A DNA stretch of 64,000 nt from Streptomyces sp. CB02056 (GTDB lineage Bacteria; Actinomycetota; Actinomycetes; Streptomycetales; Streptomycetaceae): assembly GCF_001905545.1 (NCBI RefSeq), contig NZ_LIPD01000003.1, forward strand, positions 345,147-409,146, read 5' to 3'. Each line of letters begins with the position of its first letter. The first letter of the stretch is position 1. This document shows, piece by piece, positions 24,645-33,768 of this stretch. The notes beneath the pieces are model-generated. The model was not told where the DNA came from and searched no databases. It worked only from the letters and a program-made list of their open reading frames with translations. The position numbers and the translations under genes were made by a program.

Positions 24645-25856
24645 TCAGCCCGCGCGCAGCGCCACCGTCATCGCCTCGACCGCGAGCAGCGGGTCCACGT
24701 TGCGGTCCAGCGCCTGGCGGCAGGCCAGCACCGCCTCGATCCGGCGCAGCGTGCCCTCCGCGGGCCCGGCCTGGGCCACCCGGTTCAGCGCCTGCCGCTG
24801 GTCCTCGTTGGCGAGCGCGCCGGTGGAGCCGAGCTGGATGGCGAGCACGTCCCGGTAGAAGCCGAGCAGGTCGAGCAGGGCGACGCCCAGGGTCTCCCGG
24901 CGGGTGCGGGTGGCCCGGCTCTTCTGCCGTTTCTCCAGCTCCTTGACCGCGCCGGCCATGCCGCGCGGCGCCTTGCTGCCCTCGGAGGCGCCGTAGGCGG
25001 CCTTGAGGTCGTCGGTCTCCTTGGCGTCCTGGGTCTCGGCGAGCGCCTCGGCATCGGCCTTGGCGGTGTCGACCAGGCGCTGGGCGGCGGTCAGGCAGCC
25101 GCCGATGTCGCCGACCTCCAGCGGGATGCGCAGCACCTCCGTCCGGCGCGTCCGGGCCTGCTCGTCGACGGCGAGGCGGCGCGAGCGCTCGATGTCGCCC
25201 TGACCGGCGAGCGCGGCGAGCCGGGCCGTCTCCGGGTCGACGCCGTCGCGGCGGACCAGGGTGTCGGCGACCGCCTCGGCCGCGGGGGTGCGCAGCACCA
25301 GCAGGCGGCAGCGCGAACGGATGGTCGGCAGCACGTCCTGGACGGAGGGGGCGCAGAGCAGCCAGACGGTGCGCGGGGAGGGCTCCTCCACGCCCTTGAG
25401 CAGCGCGTTCGCGGCGGCCTCGGTGAGGCGGTGGGCGGCGTCCACCAGGATCACCGACCAGCGGCCGCCGGTCGGGTAGCTGGAGGCGCGCATGACCAGG
25501 TCGCGCATGTCGCCGACGCCGATGGAGAGGCCGTCGGTCCGGACGTACTTGACGTCGGCGTGGCTGCCGGCCAGCACGGTGTGGCAGCCGTCGCAGAACC
25601 CGCAGCCGGGCGTGCCGCCGAGCGCGAGATCCGGACTGGTGCACTGGAGGGCGGCGGCGAAGGCGCGCGCGGCGGTGACCTGCCCGGCGCCGGGCGGGCC
25701 GGTGAACAGCCAGGCGTGCGTCATCAGGGAGGCGTTCACGCCCTCGACCGGGGCGGCCCCGCGACCGGCCTCGATCGTCGCCCCGGCCGCCCGGGCTGCG
25801 GCGGTCAGCTGCTCGACCACCCGCTCCTGGCCCACCAGGTCGTCCCAGACGGCCAC
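24645..25856 (-). CDS. holB: DNA polymerase III subunit delta'
   Basis: This clamp-loader subunit helps load the beta clamp. The N-terminal AAA+ fold starts VWDDLVGQERVVEQL. Its P-loop GPPGAGQVT lacks the lysine, in line with delta' subunits that do not hydrolyse ATP. A zinc knuckle is visible as C-x8-C-x2-C-x2-C ending GCGFCDGCH, followed by VDAAHRLTEAAANALLKGVEEP and the sensor stretch PTIRSRC. GTG at 25856 has GGGAG five bases before it. 403 aa is typical. It lies downstream of the thymidylate kinase and topA genes in the same direction, the usual actinobacterial order. Confidence 0.93.
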   Translation of the reverse strand: MAVWDDLVGQERVVEQLTAAARAAGATIEAGRGAAPVEGVNASLMTHAWLFTGPPGAGQVTAARAFAAALQCTSPDLALGGTPGCGFCDGCHTVLAGSHADVKYVRTDGLSIGVGDMRDLVMRASSYPTGGRWSVILVDAAHRLTEAAANALLKGVEEPSPRTVWLLCAPSVQDVLPTIRSRCRLLVLRTPAAEAVADTLVRRDGVDPETARLAALAGQGDIERSRRLAVDEQARTRRTEVLRIPLEVGDIGGCLTAAQRLVDTAKADAEALAETQDAKETDDLKAAYGASEGSKAPRGMAGAVKELEKRQKSRATRTRRETLGVALLDLLGFYRDVLAIQLGSTGALANEDQRQALNRVAQAGPAEGTLRRIEAVLACRQALDRNVDPLLAVEAMTVALRAG

Positions 25857-26010
25857 TGCTGCTCCCAAGCTCCGTACGGCAGCGCCAGTGGCGCCTCTTC
25901 CCCGCCGTCGAGCATACGTCTCCGCTCCGACACCCACTGCTCCGTCCGGGGGACGGCGGAGGACACGGCGGACGAGAAGGCGGACGGGAAGGCCGGTCCC
26001 GCGGCGACGG

Positions 26011-26055
26011 ACCGACACCCGACGAACCGACACCCGACGGACCGACACCCGACGG
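26011..26055. repeat. Three 15-bp tandem repeats
   Basis: ACCGACACCCGACG(A/G) is repeated three times without gaps in the space between holB and the thymidylate kinase gene. A partial fourth unit follows. It does not match a known operator. Confidence 0.7.
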
Positions 26056-26086
26056 ACCGCGGCCCCACCGGCGGCTGCCCGACGGA

Positions 26087-26128
26087 ACGCGGCGGCGCCG
26101 CCGGGGACCCGCCCCGACGGCGCCGCGT
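26087..26128 (-). terminator. Hairpin after the thymidylate kinase gene
   Basis: ACGCGG-CGG-CGCCG pairs with CGGCGCCGCGT apart from a three-base bulge, 13 bases after the stop codon of the leftward gene. Confidence 0.4.
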
Positions 26129-26140
26129 ACGCGTGTCCGG

Positions 26141-29100
26141 TCAGCCCCGGCGGCCCCAGCGACGGCCCTTGCCCTTGCCGTCGCCCTCGCCCTGGGCGTT
26201 CCCACGACCCTCGGGCCGCTCCGCACCGCCCTGGGCGCCGCTCTGCGGGCCGCCGTACGAACCGCCCTGGCCCGGGCCGCCGTGCTCCCAGCGCGCCCAC
26301 TCGTCGTGCGAGCCGAGCAGGGTGTCGGTGAGGCTCGGCAGGTCGTCCATCGGCGTCTCCTCGGCCCACTCCGGCCGCGGCCGCTCGGCGGCCGGCTGTG
26401 GCTGCGACGGCGGCCCGGAAGCCGGCTCCGCGCCGACCACCGGCAGCTCACGGGTGCTGTCGACCGGCTCCGCGCGCCTCGGCGCCTGCGCCGCCCGGCC
26501 CTCGGCCCGCCCCTCGGTACGGCCGTCCGTACGGCCCTCAACGCGCCCGGGCTCGATCCGCGGCAGCACCGCGGTCCGGTCGGCCTCCGCCGGGACCTTC
26601 GGCAGCACGGCCGTCTCGTCCACCGCCGAGGCCGGTATCACCGGCAGCCTGGTGGTCTCGTCGACCGCACCGGCGGCCCGACGCGCCTCGGCAGCCTTGC
26701 GCGCCTCGGCGGCTTCGGCCGCCCGAACGGCGGCCTGCCGGTCCCGCGGCGACAGCTCGCGCGTCGCCTCGTCCCCGAGCCCGCCCGACGAGGCCTGAGC
26801 CGCGTCCCGCGGAGCGTCCTTCGGGATGTCCCGGACCGCCCGCAGCTCTGTGGTCGCCTCCCCCGACGCCGAACCCGAGCCCGAACCCGCCGCCGAACCC
26901 GAACCCGCCGAGCCCGAACCCGAGCCGGAACCCGACCCCGGCCGCCCCTCGGCCCGGCCCTCCGCCGACTCCGCCGCGGCGGCCGCAGCCGCGAGCGCGG
27001 CGGCCTGCGCCAGCCGCGCCTCCTCGGCCCGCTGGAGCGCCTCCTCCGCCCGGCGCCGCTGCTCCTCGCGGGCGAGCTCGCGCTGCCGCTGGAGCTCGGC
27101 CTGGGCGGCCGCCTCGTCGGCGATCCGCTTGCGCTCGACGGCCTCCGCGGCCAGCCGGGCCTCCTCGGCCGCGCGGAGCTTGGCCTCCTCCGCGGCGCGG
27201 CGCTCGGCCTCCTCCGCGGCCCGTCGGCGCGCCTCCTCCTCGGCCTTGCGCCGGGCCTCGGCGGCGGCCCGCTCCGCCTCCTCCTTGGCCAGCCGCTCCT
27301 TCTCCGCCTGCTCGGCCCGCAGCTGCGCCAGCACCTCCTGCCGCTTGCGCTCGGCGGCCTCCTCCTCGGCCTTCTTGCGGGCCTCCTCGGCGGCGCGGCG
27401 CTCGGCCTCCTCCTTGGCCAGCCGCTCCTGCTCGGCGCGGGCGGCCTTCTCCTGCTCGGAGAGCGGCAGCTCGCGGTCGAGCCGGTGCCGGATGGCGGTG
27501 GTGACGAAGTCGGGGGCCTGGCTGCCGTCCACGACCAGGTAGCGCGCCGGGTCGGCGGCGGCGAGGGAGAGGAAGCCGGCCCGGACCCGCTGGTGGAACT
27601 CGGTGGGCTCGGACTCCAGCCGGTCCAGCGCCTCGGTGAAGCGCTCGCGGGCCCTGGTCGGGTCGACGTCCAGGACGACGGTCAGGTCGGGCAGCAGCCC
27701 GCCGGTGGCCCAGCGGGAGATCCGGGAGACCTCGGTCGCGGCCAGGTCGCGCCCGGCGCCCTGGTAGGCGATGGAGGAGTCCATGTACCGGTCGGTGATG
27801 ACCACGGCGCCGCGGGCGAGGGCCGGCCGGATGACGTTCTCGACGTGCTCGGCGCGGTCGGCGGCGTAGATCAGCGCCTCGGCGCGGTGCGACAGGCCGG
27901 TGTTGCCGACGTCCAGGACGAGGCCGCGCAGCCGCTGGCCGACGGGGCTGCCGCCGGGCTCGCGGGTGAGCACGACCTCGTGCCCCTTGCCACGGATCCA
28001 CTCGGCGAGCGCCTGGGCCTGGGTGGACTTGCCGGCGCCGTCGCCGCCCTCCAGGGCGATGAAGAAGCCGGTGCCCGCACCCTGGTGCGGCACCGGGCCG
28101 CCCGCGCCGCGCACCGAGTCCACCAGGTCCCGGACGAACGGCGCGGTGCCGCGCCGGTCGTCGGTGCGCAGCAGCACGACCGCGGCGAGCACCAGGGTGA
28201 GCAGCCCGGAGGTGGCGACGGCCAGGGCCGCGCCGCCGTGGATGAAGGTGAAGGAGCCGGGCTCGACGGTGCCGTACTCGACGTCCCCGTAGGCGGCGGC
28301 GATCAGCGGGACGACGACCAGCGCGGCGGCGACCACGGCCCGGAGCACCGCGAACAGGTGCTCGGTGACCTTCGGCAGCCGGGCCTCCTCGACCTCCTGG
28401 GCGAGCAGGGTGCGCCCGGCCGAGACCACGATCCCGGCGGCCAGGCCGGCCAGCACGGTGAGCAGCAGGACCAGCACGAAGTCGAGCACCAGGCCGGCCA
28501 GGATCAGCGCGACGCCCTGGGTGAGCAGCGCCAGCGCGAGCAGTCGGCGGCGGGACAGCGAGGGCAGCGTGGCCCGGGTGAGCCGGGTGCCCAGGGCGGG
28601 CGTCCCGGCGGCGGCGAGCACCAGCAGGCCGTAGCCGATCGGCCCGGCGCGGTGCTCGGCGGCGGTCAGCAGCGCGAGCGCGGCGACGCCCGCCATCGAG
28701 GCGTAGCCGGCCGCGACGGCGAAGGTGAAGTACGGGGCGCTGCCGGTGCGGCCCTTGCCGAGCGCGGGGCCGGGGGTCGCGTCGGTCGGGGCGCGCAGGC
28801 CCTGGAACGGGGAGACCGGGGCCACGGTCACCGGGCCGCCGGGCAGCTGCTGGAGGTAGCCGCGGACCGCCGAGGCGGTGAACAGCCCGGCCGCGCCGAG
28901 CGCCGCGAAGGTGAGCTGGTGGGCGCGGAGCCAGTCGGAGCCGACGGCCGCGCCGATGTTGTTGAGCAGGGTGAGGGCGACCAGGCCGACGGCGCCGAGC
29001 GGCACGGTCACCCAGCCGGTGAAGCGGTCGATGCTCCGGACGCTGTCCAGGTTGGCCGCGGCCGGGCGCTGCTCGGCGGCCGGCAGGTGCGGGTTGGCCG

Positions 29101-29665
29101 GCGGCAGCAGGCCCGGGACGGCGGCGGACTTGGCGATCCCCCAGACCCGCTCGGCGGCACCGGTCACGAACACGGTGGCGAGCAGGACGTAGACGGCGGC
29201 CCCGGAGGGCTTGGCGGCGGAGCCCAGCCAGACGCTCCACCAGGGCGCGAGGCCGATCAGCAGGGCGCGCAGCACGTCGGCGCCGAACAGCGTCCAGCGC
29301 CGGTCCAGCCGGCCGGTGACCAGCCGGTGCACCGGGCCGAGCAGCGCGACGCCGACCAGCCCGGTGGCCAGCACCCGGACGGCGAGGACCGCGGCGAGGG
29401 CGAAGGCGAGGCTGCGCGGCAGGCTGCCGAACTGTCCGCCTTGGGCGGCGGCGATCACGGTGAGCGCGAGCAGCACCAGCAGACCGAGCCGGTCGGCGGT
29501 GCCGCCGATCAGCTGGGTGGTCCACAGGCGCCGGTAGGCGCGTGTCCGCAGCAGGGCCCTGGCCCGGTCCGCCGGGCTCCCGGCGGGCGCGACCTCGGGC
29601 AGGTCGAACGCCCGGGCTCTGGCGGCCGGGACGGCGCTGGGGGTGGGCTGCTCCTCGCTCGTCAT
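26141..29665 (-). CDS. tmk: Thymidylate kinase fused to an MFS-like membrane domain and a coiled-coil/disordered tail
   Basis: A 1174-residue fusion. Residues about 45-510 form a membrane region of twelve-helix MFS type. Residues about 529-728 are a dTMP kinase: P-loop FIALEGGDGAGKST, the DRYMDSSIAYQGAGR signature and LDVDPTRARERF. It phosphorylates dTMP to dTDP. Residues about 730-890 are a Glu/Ala/Arg-rich coiled coil of repeated EEAERRAAEEA type. The last 280 residues are disordered, with recurring acidic-T-x-L-P motifs (DETTRLP, DETAVLP, DRTAVLP, DSTRELP). The fused arrangement is known in Streptomyces. Some units may be phosphorylated by Ser/Thr kinases; that is inference. Confidence 0.92.
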   Translation of the reverse strand: MTSEEQPTPSAVPAARARAFDLPEVAPAGSPADRARALLRTRAYRRLWTTQLIGGTADRLGLLVLLALTVIAAAQGGQFGSLPRSLAFALAAVLAVRVLATGLVGVALLGPVHRLVTGRLDRRWTLFGADVLRALLIGLAPWWSVWLGSAAKPSGAAVYVLLATVFVTGAAERVWGIAKSAAVPGLLPPANPHLPAAEQRPAAANLDSVRSIDRFTGWVTVPLGAVGLVALTLLNNIGAAVGSDWLRAHQLTFAALGAAGLFTASAVRGYLQQLPGGPVTVAPVSPFQGLRAPTDATPGPALGKGRTGSAPYFTFAVAAGYASMAGVAALALLTAAEHRAGPIGYGLLVLAAAGTPALGTRLTRATLPSLSRRRLLALALLTQGVALILAGLVLDFVLVLLLTVLAGLAAGIVVSAGRTLLAQEVEEARLPKVTEHLFAVLRAVVAAALVVVPLIAAAYGDVEYGTVEPGSFTFIHGGAALAVATSGLLTLVLAAVVLLRTDDRRGTAPFVRDLVDSVRGAGGPVPHQGAGTGFFIALEGGDGAGKSTQAQALAEWIRGKGHEVVLTREPGGSPVGQRLRGLVLDVGNTGLSHRAEALIYAADRAEHVENVIRPALARGAVVITDRYMDSSIAYQGAGRDLAATEVSRISRWATGGLLPDLTVVLDVDPTRARERFTEALDRLESEPTEFHQRVRAGFLSLAAADPARYLVVDGSQAPDFVTTAIRHRLDRELPLSEQEKAARAEQERLAKEEAERRAAEEARKKAEEEAAERKRQEVLAQLRAEQAEKERLAKEEAERAAAEARRKAEEEARRRAAEEAERRAAEEAKLRAAEEARLAAEAVERKRIADEAAAQAELQRQRELAREEQRRRAEEALQRAEEARLAQAAALAAAAAAAESAEGRAEGRPGSGSGSGSGSAGSGSAAGSGSGSASGEATTELRAVRDIPKDAPRDAAQASSGGLGDEATRELSPRDRQAAVRAAEAAEARKAAEARRAAGAVDETTRLPVIPASAVDETAVLPKVPAEADRTAVLPRIEPGRVEGRTDGRTEGRAEGRAAQAPRRAEPVDSTRELPVVGAEPASGPPSQPQPAAERPRPEWAEETPMDDLPSLTDTLLGSHDEWARWEHGGPGQGGSYGGPQSGAQGGAERPEGRGNAQGEGDGKGKGRRWGRRG

Positions 29666-29770
29666 ACGGTCAGCGTAGCGGGCGGGGCCTGGCCGGAACG
29701 CTGCGAACGGGCTTCCGGATCGCGCTCATCACCGGGTTGTGACGTAGCCCGCACGGACCCGACGGACCTC

Positions 29771-29804
29771 GGGCCCGCACCCCCGGGATCGGGGGCACGG
29801 GCCC
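29771..29804 (-). terminator. Hairpin after topA
   Basis: GGGCCCG-CA-CCCCCG pairs with CGGGGG-CA-CGGGCCC around GGAT. It starts 19 bases after the topA stop codon and before the thymidylate kinase gene. Confidence 0.6.
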
Positions 29805-29822
29805 GGCTGCCGTGACCTGGGA

Positions 29823-32705
29823 TCAGCCCTCGTCGGTGGCGGTGGCCTGGCCGGCCGCCGTCTTGCTCGCGGTGGTCTTCTTGGCCGCCGTCTTCTTCGC
29901 CGCCGCCGTCTTGGTGGTGGTGGTCTTCTTCGCCGCGGTCTTCTTCGCGGCGGTCTTGGTCGCCGCGGTCTTGGCGGTGGTCGTCTTCTTGGCCGCGGCC
30001 TTCTTCGCCGGGGCCTTCTTCGCCGCCTTCTTCACCGGTCCGCGCGCCCGCTTCTCGGCGAGCAGCTCGTACCCGCGCTCCGGCGTGATGGTCTCGACCT
30101 CGTCGTCCTTGCGGAGCGTGGCGTTGGTCTCGCCGTCGGTCACGTACGGGCCGAAGCGGCCGTCCTTGACCACCACCGGGCGCTCGCTGACCGGGTCGTT
30201 GCCCAGCTCCTTGAGCGGCGGGGCGGCGGCGGCCCGGCCGCGCTGCTTGGGCTGGGCGTAGATCGCCAGCGCCTCGTCGAGGGTGATCGTGAAGAGCTGG
30301 TCCTCGTCGGTGAGCGAGCGGGAGTCGGTGCCGCGCTTGAGGTACGGGCCGTAGCGGCCGTTCTGCGCGGTGATCTCCGCGCCCTCGGCGTCGGTGCCGA
30401 CCACCCGCGGCAGCGAGAGCAGCCGCAGCGCGTCCTCCAGCGTGACGGTGTCCAGCGACATCGTCTTGAACAGCGAGGCGGTGCGCGGCTTGACCGCGTT
30501 CTTGCCGGTCTTCGGCGTGCCCTCGGGCAGGATCTCGGTCACGTACGGGCCGTAGCGGCCGTCCTTGGCGACCAGCATGTTGCCGCTGACCGGGTCCGCG
30601 CCGAGCTCGAAGTCGCCGCTGGGCTTGGCCAGCAGCTCCTCGGCCAGCTCGACGGTGAGCTCGTCCGGCGGCAGCTCGTCCGGGATGTCGGCACGCTGGC
30701 CGGGCTCGCCCTCGACCGTCGAGGCGCGCTCGACGTACGGGCCGTAGCGGCCGACCCGCAGGGTGATGTCGTCGCTGACCCGGAACGAGCTGATCTCCCG
30801 GGCGTCGATCGCGCCGAGGTCGGTGACCAGTTCCTTCAGGCCGCCCAGGTGGTCGCCGTCGCCGTTGCCGGCCTCGGCGGCGCCGCCCGCGGCGCTGCCC
30901 TCGCCCTCGCCGAAGTAGAAGCGCTTCAGCCATGGCACGGACTTCGCCTCACCGGCGGCGATCCGGTCGAGGTCGTCCTCCATCTTGGCGGTGAAGTCGT
31001 AGTCGACCAGCCGGCCGAAGTGCTTCTCCAGCAGGTTGACCACGGCGAAGGAGAGGAACGACGGGACGAGCGCCGTCCCCTTCTTGAAGACGTACCGGCG
31101 CTGGATGATCGTGTCGATGATCGACGCGTAGGTGGAGGGGCGGCCGATCTCCCGGTCCTCCAGCTCCTTGACCAGCGAGGCCTCGGTGTAGCGGGCCGGC
31201 GGCTTGGTGGCGTGGCCCTCCGGGGTGATCCGGTCGGCGGCCAGCGGGTCGCCCTGGGCGACCTGCGGCAGCCGGCGCTCGCGGTCGTCGAGCTCGGCGT
31301 TCGGGTCGTCGGCGCCCTCGACGTAGGCCTTGAGGAAGCCGTGGAAGGTGATGATCTTGCCGGAGGCGGAGAACTCGACGTCCCGGCCGTCGGCGGAGGT
31401 GCCGCCGACCCGGACGGTGACGGACTGGCCGACCGCGTCCTTCATCTGGGAGGCGACGGTGCGCATCCAGATCAGCTCGTAGAGCCTGAAGTCGTCACCG
31501 GTCAGACCGGTCTCGGCGGGGGTGCGGAAGCGGTCGCCGGACGGGCGGACGGCCTCGTGCGCCTCCTGCGCGTTCTTGACCTTGCTGGCGTAGGTGCGCG
31601 GCGCGTCCGGCAGGTAGTCGGCCCCATACAGCTGGGTGACCTGCGCCCGGGCGGCCGAGACCGCGGTGTCCGACAGCGTGGTGGAGTCGGTACGCATATA
31701 GGTGATGAAGCCGTTCTCGTACAGCTTCTGGGCCACCTGCATGGTCCGCTTCGCGCCGAAGCCCAGCTTGCGGCTGGCCTCCTGCTGGAGCGTGGTGGTG
31801 CGGAACGGCGCGTACGGCGAGCGGCGGTAGGGCTTGGACTCGACGCTGCGGACGGCGAACGCCGTCTGCTCCAGGGCGGCGGCCAGCTGACGGACCGCCT
31901 GCTCGTCCAGGTGCAGGGTGTTCGCGCTGGCGGCCTTCAGCCGGCCGTCCTGGCCGAAGTCGCGGCCGCTGGCGATCCGCTTGCCGTCGACGGCGGCCAG
32001 CCGGGCGCCGAAGGTCTCCGGGTTGGCCGCGTCGGCCGGGGTGCGGCCGGTGCCGAAGGTGCCGACCAGGTCCCAGTACGAGGCGGTGTGGAAGGCCATC
32101 CGCTCGCGCTCGCGCTCGACCACCAGGCGGGTCGCGACGGACTGCACGCGGCCCGCCGACAGCTTCGGCATGACCTTCTTCCACAGCACCGGCGAGACCT
32201 CGAAGCCGTACAGGCGGTCGAGGATGCGGCGGGTCTCCTGGGCGTCGACCAGGCGCTGGTTGAGCTCGCGCGGGTTGGCCACGGCCTCCTGGATCGCCGA
32301 CTTGGTGATCTCGTGGAACACCATGCGGTGCACCGGCACCTTGGGCTTGAGCACCTGCTGGAGGTGCCACGCGATGGCCTCGCCCTCGCGGTCCTCATCG
32401 GTGGCGAGGAAGAGCTCGTCGGACTCCGCGAGCAGCGACTTCAACTTGCTGACCTGGGACTTCTTGTCCGCGTTGACCACGTAGATGGGCGCGAAGTCGT
32501 GATCGACGTCCACCCCGAGGCGGCGCACCTCGCCGGTGTACTTGTCCGGCACCTCGGCCGCGGTGCTGGGGAGGTCGCGGATGTGCCCGACGCTCGCCTC
32601 GACGATGTAGCCGGGGCCAAGGTAGCCCTTGATCGTCTTCGCCTTGGCCGGCGACTCGACAATGACGAGTCGCTGTCCGTGCGCGGTCTCGCTGCTCGGG
32701 GACAC
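29823..32705 (-). CDS. topA: DNA topoisomerase I
   Basis: The enzyme relaxes negative supercoils by cutting one strand. The TOPRIM domain has LVIVESPAKAKTIKGYLGP and the DEDREGEAIAW metal site (near residue 103); the active tyrosine is in FITYMRTDST near residue 335. Four C-terminal repeats of the R-Y-G-P-Y-V type follow (about 655, 720, 788, 853). The end (residues about 885-955) is a Lys/Ala/Thr-rich tail in a KKTAAKKT pattern, known in streptomycetes to aid DNA binding and processivity. GTG 32705 matches the Streptomyces N-terminus (SPSSETA). 960 aa is normal. Promoter at 32822-32852. Confidence 0.97.
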   Translation of the reverse strand: MSPSSETAHGQRLVIVESPAKAKTIKGYLGPGYIVEASVGHIRDLPSTAAEVPDKYTGEVRRLGVDVDHDFAPIYVVNADKKSQVSKLKSLLAESDELFLATDEDREGEAIAWHLQQVLKPKVPVHRMVFHEITKSAIQEAVANPRELNQRLVDAQETRRILDRLYGFEVSPVLWKKVMPKLSAGRVQSVATRLVVERERERMAFHTASYWDLVGTFGTGRTPADAANPETFGARLAAVDGKRIASGRDFGQDGRLKAASANTLHLDEQAVRQLAAALEQTAFAVRSVESKPYRRSPYAPFRTTTLQQEASRKLGFGAKRTMQVAQKLYENGFITYMRTDSTTLSDTAVSAARAQVTQLYGADYLPDAPRTYASKVKNAQEAHEAVRPSGDRFRTPAETGLTGDDFRLYELIWMRTVASQMKDAVGQSVTVRVGGTSADGRDVEFSASGKIITFHGFLKAYVEGADDPNAELDDRERRLPQVAQGDPLAADRITPEGHATKPPARYTEASLVKELEDREIGRPSTYASIIDTIIQRRYVFKKGTALVPSFLSFAVVNLLEKHFGRLVDYDFTAKMEDDLDRIAAGEAKSVPWLKRFYFGEGEGSAAGGAAEAGNGDGDHLGGLKELVTDLGAIDAREISSFRVSDDITLRVGRYGPYVERASTVEGEPGQRADIPDELPPDELTVELAEELLAKPSGDFELGADPVSGNMLVAKDGRYGPYVTEILPEGTPKTGKNAVKPRTASLFKTMSLDTVTLEDALRLLSLPRVVGTDAEGAEITAQNGRYGPYLKRGTDSRSLTDEDQLFTITLDEALAIYAQPKQRGRAAAAPPLKELGNDPVSERPVVVKDGRFGPYVTDGETNATLRKDDEVETITPERGYELLAEKRARGPVKKAAKKAPAKKAAAKKTTTAKTAATKTAAKKTAAKKTTTTKTAAAKKTAAKKTTASKTAAGQATATDEG

Positions 32706-33094
32706 CTTCGCTCTTCTCTCCCGGTCCTTATGTGGCTGGTCGGCGCCGGCCGCACGGGCTGCGCTCCGCCCGACCCCTCCACCGTCCCGGGGCTGCCGCG
32801 GCACGACACCCCCACCAGCGGAGTGTGACCGTACCCCGGCCACCCTTGTCAAACGGACGGATCCCGCTTTTTCACTTGCCGGCCTCACCGACGCCACTCG
32901 AACGGTAACCCGATGACGGAGGTTCGCGCCCCGTGGAGGGGGGCCTTCGGCAGGTTCCGGAGGATGGAATGACGGATTTCAAGATCTGTCAACGGAAAAT
33001 CGACAGGTGGGCGCGGGATGGCGTGAATCCGCCCTGGGCGCCCGCCCCCGGATCTGCTGCCGGCCCCTCCCGGATCCCTCGCGGAGTGCGGGGC
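32706..33094. other. 389-base intergenic region upstream of topA
   Basis: It holds the topA leader and promoter (32822-32852) and an unassigned stretch up to the DUF3592 gene. That stretch contains an AT-richer patch near 32960-33005 and no open frame with good codon use. No terminator of the DUF3592 gene is evident. Confidence 0.6.
32822..32852 (-). promoter_or_regulatory. Candidate topA promoter with long spacer
   Basis: On the minus strand a perfect -35 TTGACA (32847-32852) is followed after 19 bases by CACACT (32822-32827) as -10. The message would have a leader of about 110 bases. Long spacers make promoters depend on supercoiling, which would suit the homeostatic control known for topA. 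Confidence 0.5.
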
Positions 33095-33553
33095 TCAGCC
33101 GCCGACCGCGACCAGGAGCCCGGCGCCCGCCGCCAGGCACCCCACGCCCAGGACGCTCCACAGCAGGTCGACGACGGCCGCCCGGCCGACCTCCCCGGGC
33201 GCCAGCACCACCCGGCTCGGGCGCCGCGGGTCGTAACAGATCCGCACCGAGGCACCTGGCGCGAAACGGTCCGGACGGCGCAGCGGGGTGTGCCCGCGCG
33301 GGCGGGCGATCACGAGCCCCGCGATCCCGCACGCGCCGGAGCCGCCCACCGAGGGCGGCACCGAGAAGGACAGCAGCGGCGCACTGTCCAGCTGGCCGTG
33401 CACGTCGTCCTCGGCCACCACGGTGGCCACCGCCGACGCCCCCCGGCGGCGCACCCGCAGGCGCAGGCCCACTTCGGCGGCGCACCAGAGCAGCAGCACG
33501 CCACCGAAGAGGGCGAGCACCGACCCGCCCACCATCGCCGTCGTCGTGTCCAC
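33095..33553 (-). CDS. DUF3592-type membrane protein
   Basis: A 152-residue protein with one helix at the N-terminus (GGSVLALFGGVLLLWCAAEVGL) and one at the C-terminus (VDLLWSVLGVGCLAAGAGLLVAV). The extracytoplasmic domain between them has GASVRICYDPRRPSRVVL, which is the DUF3592 motif 'Y-D-P-x-x-P'. The GTG start lacks a strong ribosome binding site; another start codon inside the first helix is possible. A double DnaA-box element lies just upstream. Function unknown. Confidence 0.8.
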   Translation of the reverse strand: MDTTTAMVGGSVLALFGGVLLLWCAAEVGLRLRVRRRGASAVATVVAEDDVHGQLDSAPLLSFSVPPSVGGSGACGIAGLVIARPRGHTPLRRPDRFAPGASVRICYDPRRPSRVVLAPGEVGRAAVVDLLWSVLGVGCLAAGAGLLVAVGG

Positions 33554-33572
33554 CTCTGGCCCCCGGCTCCCC

Positions 33573-33601
33573 AGCTCTGTCCACAGCCTGTGGACAGAGC
33601 T
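33573..33601. promoter_or_regulatory. Head-to-head DnaA-box pair (13-bp arms, 3-bp gap)
   Basis: AGCTCTGTCCACA-GCC-TGTGGACAGAGCT is a perfect inverted repeat. Each arm holds the actinobacterial DnaA box CTGTCCACA (consensus TTGTCCACA). It lies 20 bases upstream of the DUF3592 start and after the methyltransferase gene. It could also act as a terminator hairpin of the latter, but no T-run is present. Confidence 0.6.
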
Positions 33602-33768
33602 TCACAGCGGAGGGCCAACGGGAGACAGCCGCCCGGCGGCGGTCGGACGAACCAGGGGGTACGGACCGGTGAACCGGCCGCGTCGCGGCGGAACCGGTCC
33701 CGCCGCGATCAGCGGCTCCGGTCCCGGCGGGGCAGGCCCGGGCGGGGCGGGCCTCGGCGGCTCCGGTC

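Noticed and set aside
26282..29815. Long plus-strand frame opposite the thymidylate kinase gene
   Set aside because: Low-complexity Gly/Leu/Arg composition, no start signals, opposite a gene with clear kinase motifs.
29840..30050. CRISPR-like or satellite DNA from regularly repeated codons at the end of topA
   Set aside because: It is coding sequence for the Lys/Ala/Thr-rich tail, a known feature of streptomycete topoisomerase I.
33602..33768. Possible gene in the gap after the methyltransferase
   Set aside because: Only repeated GCGGCTCCGGTC-type GC-rich sequence without start signal; no domain in any frame.
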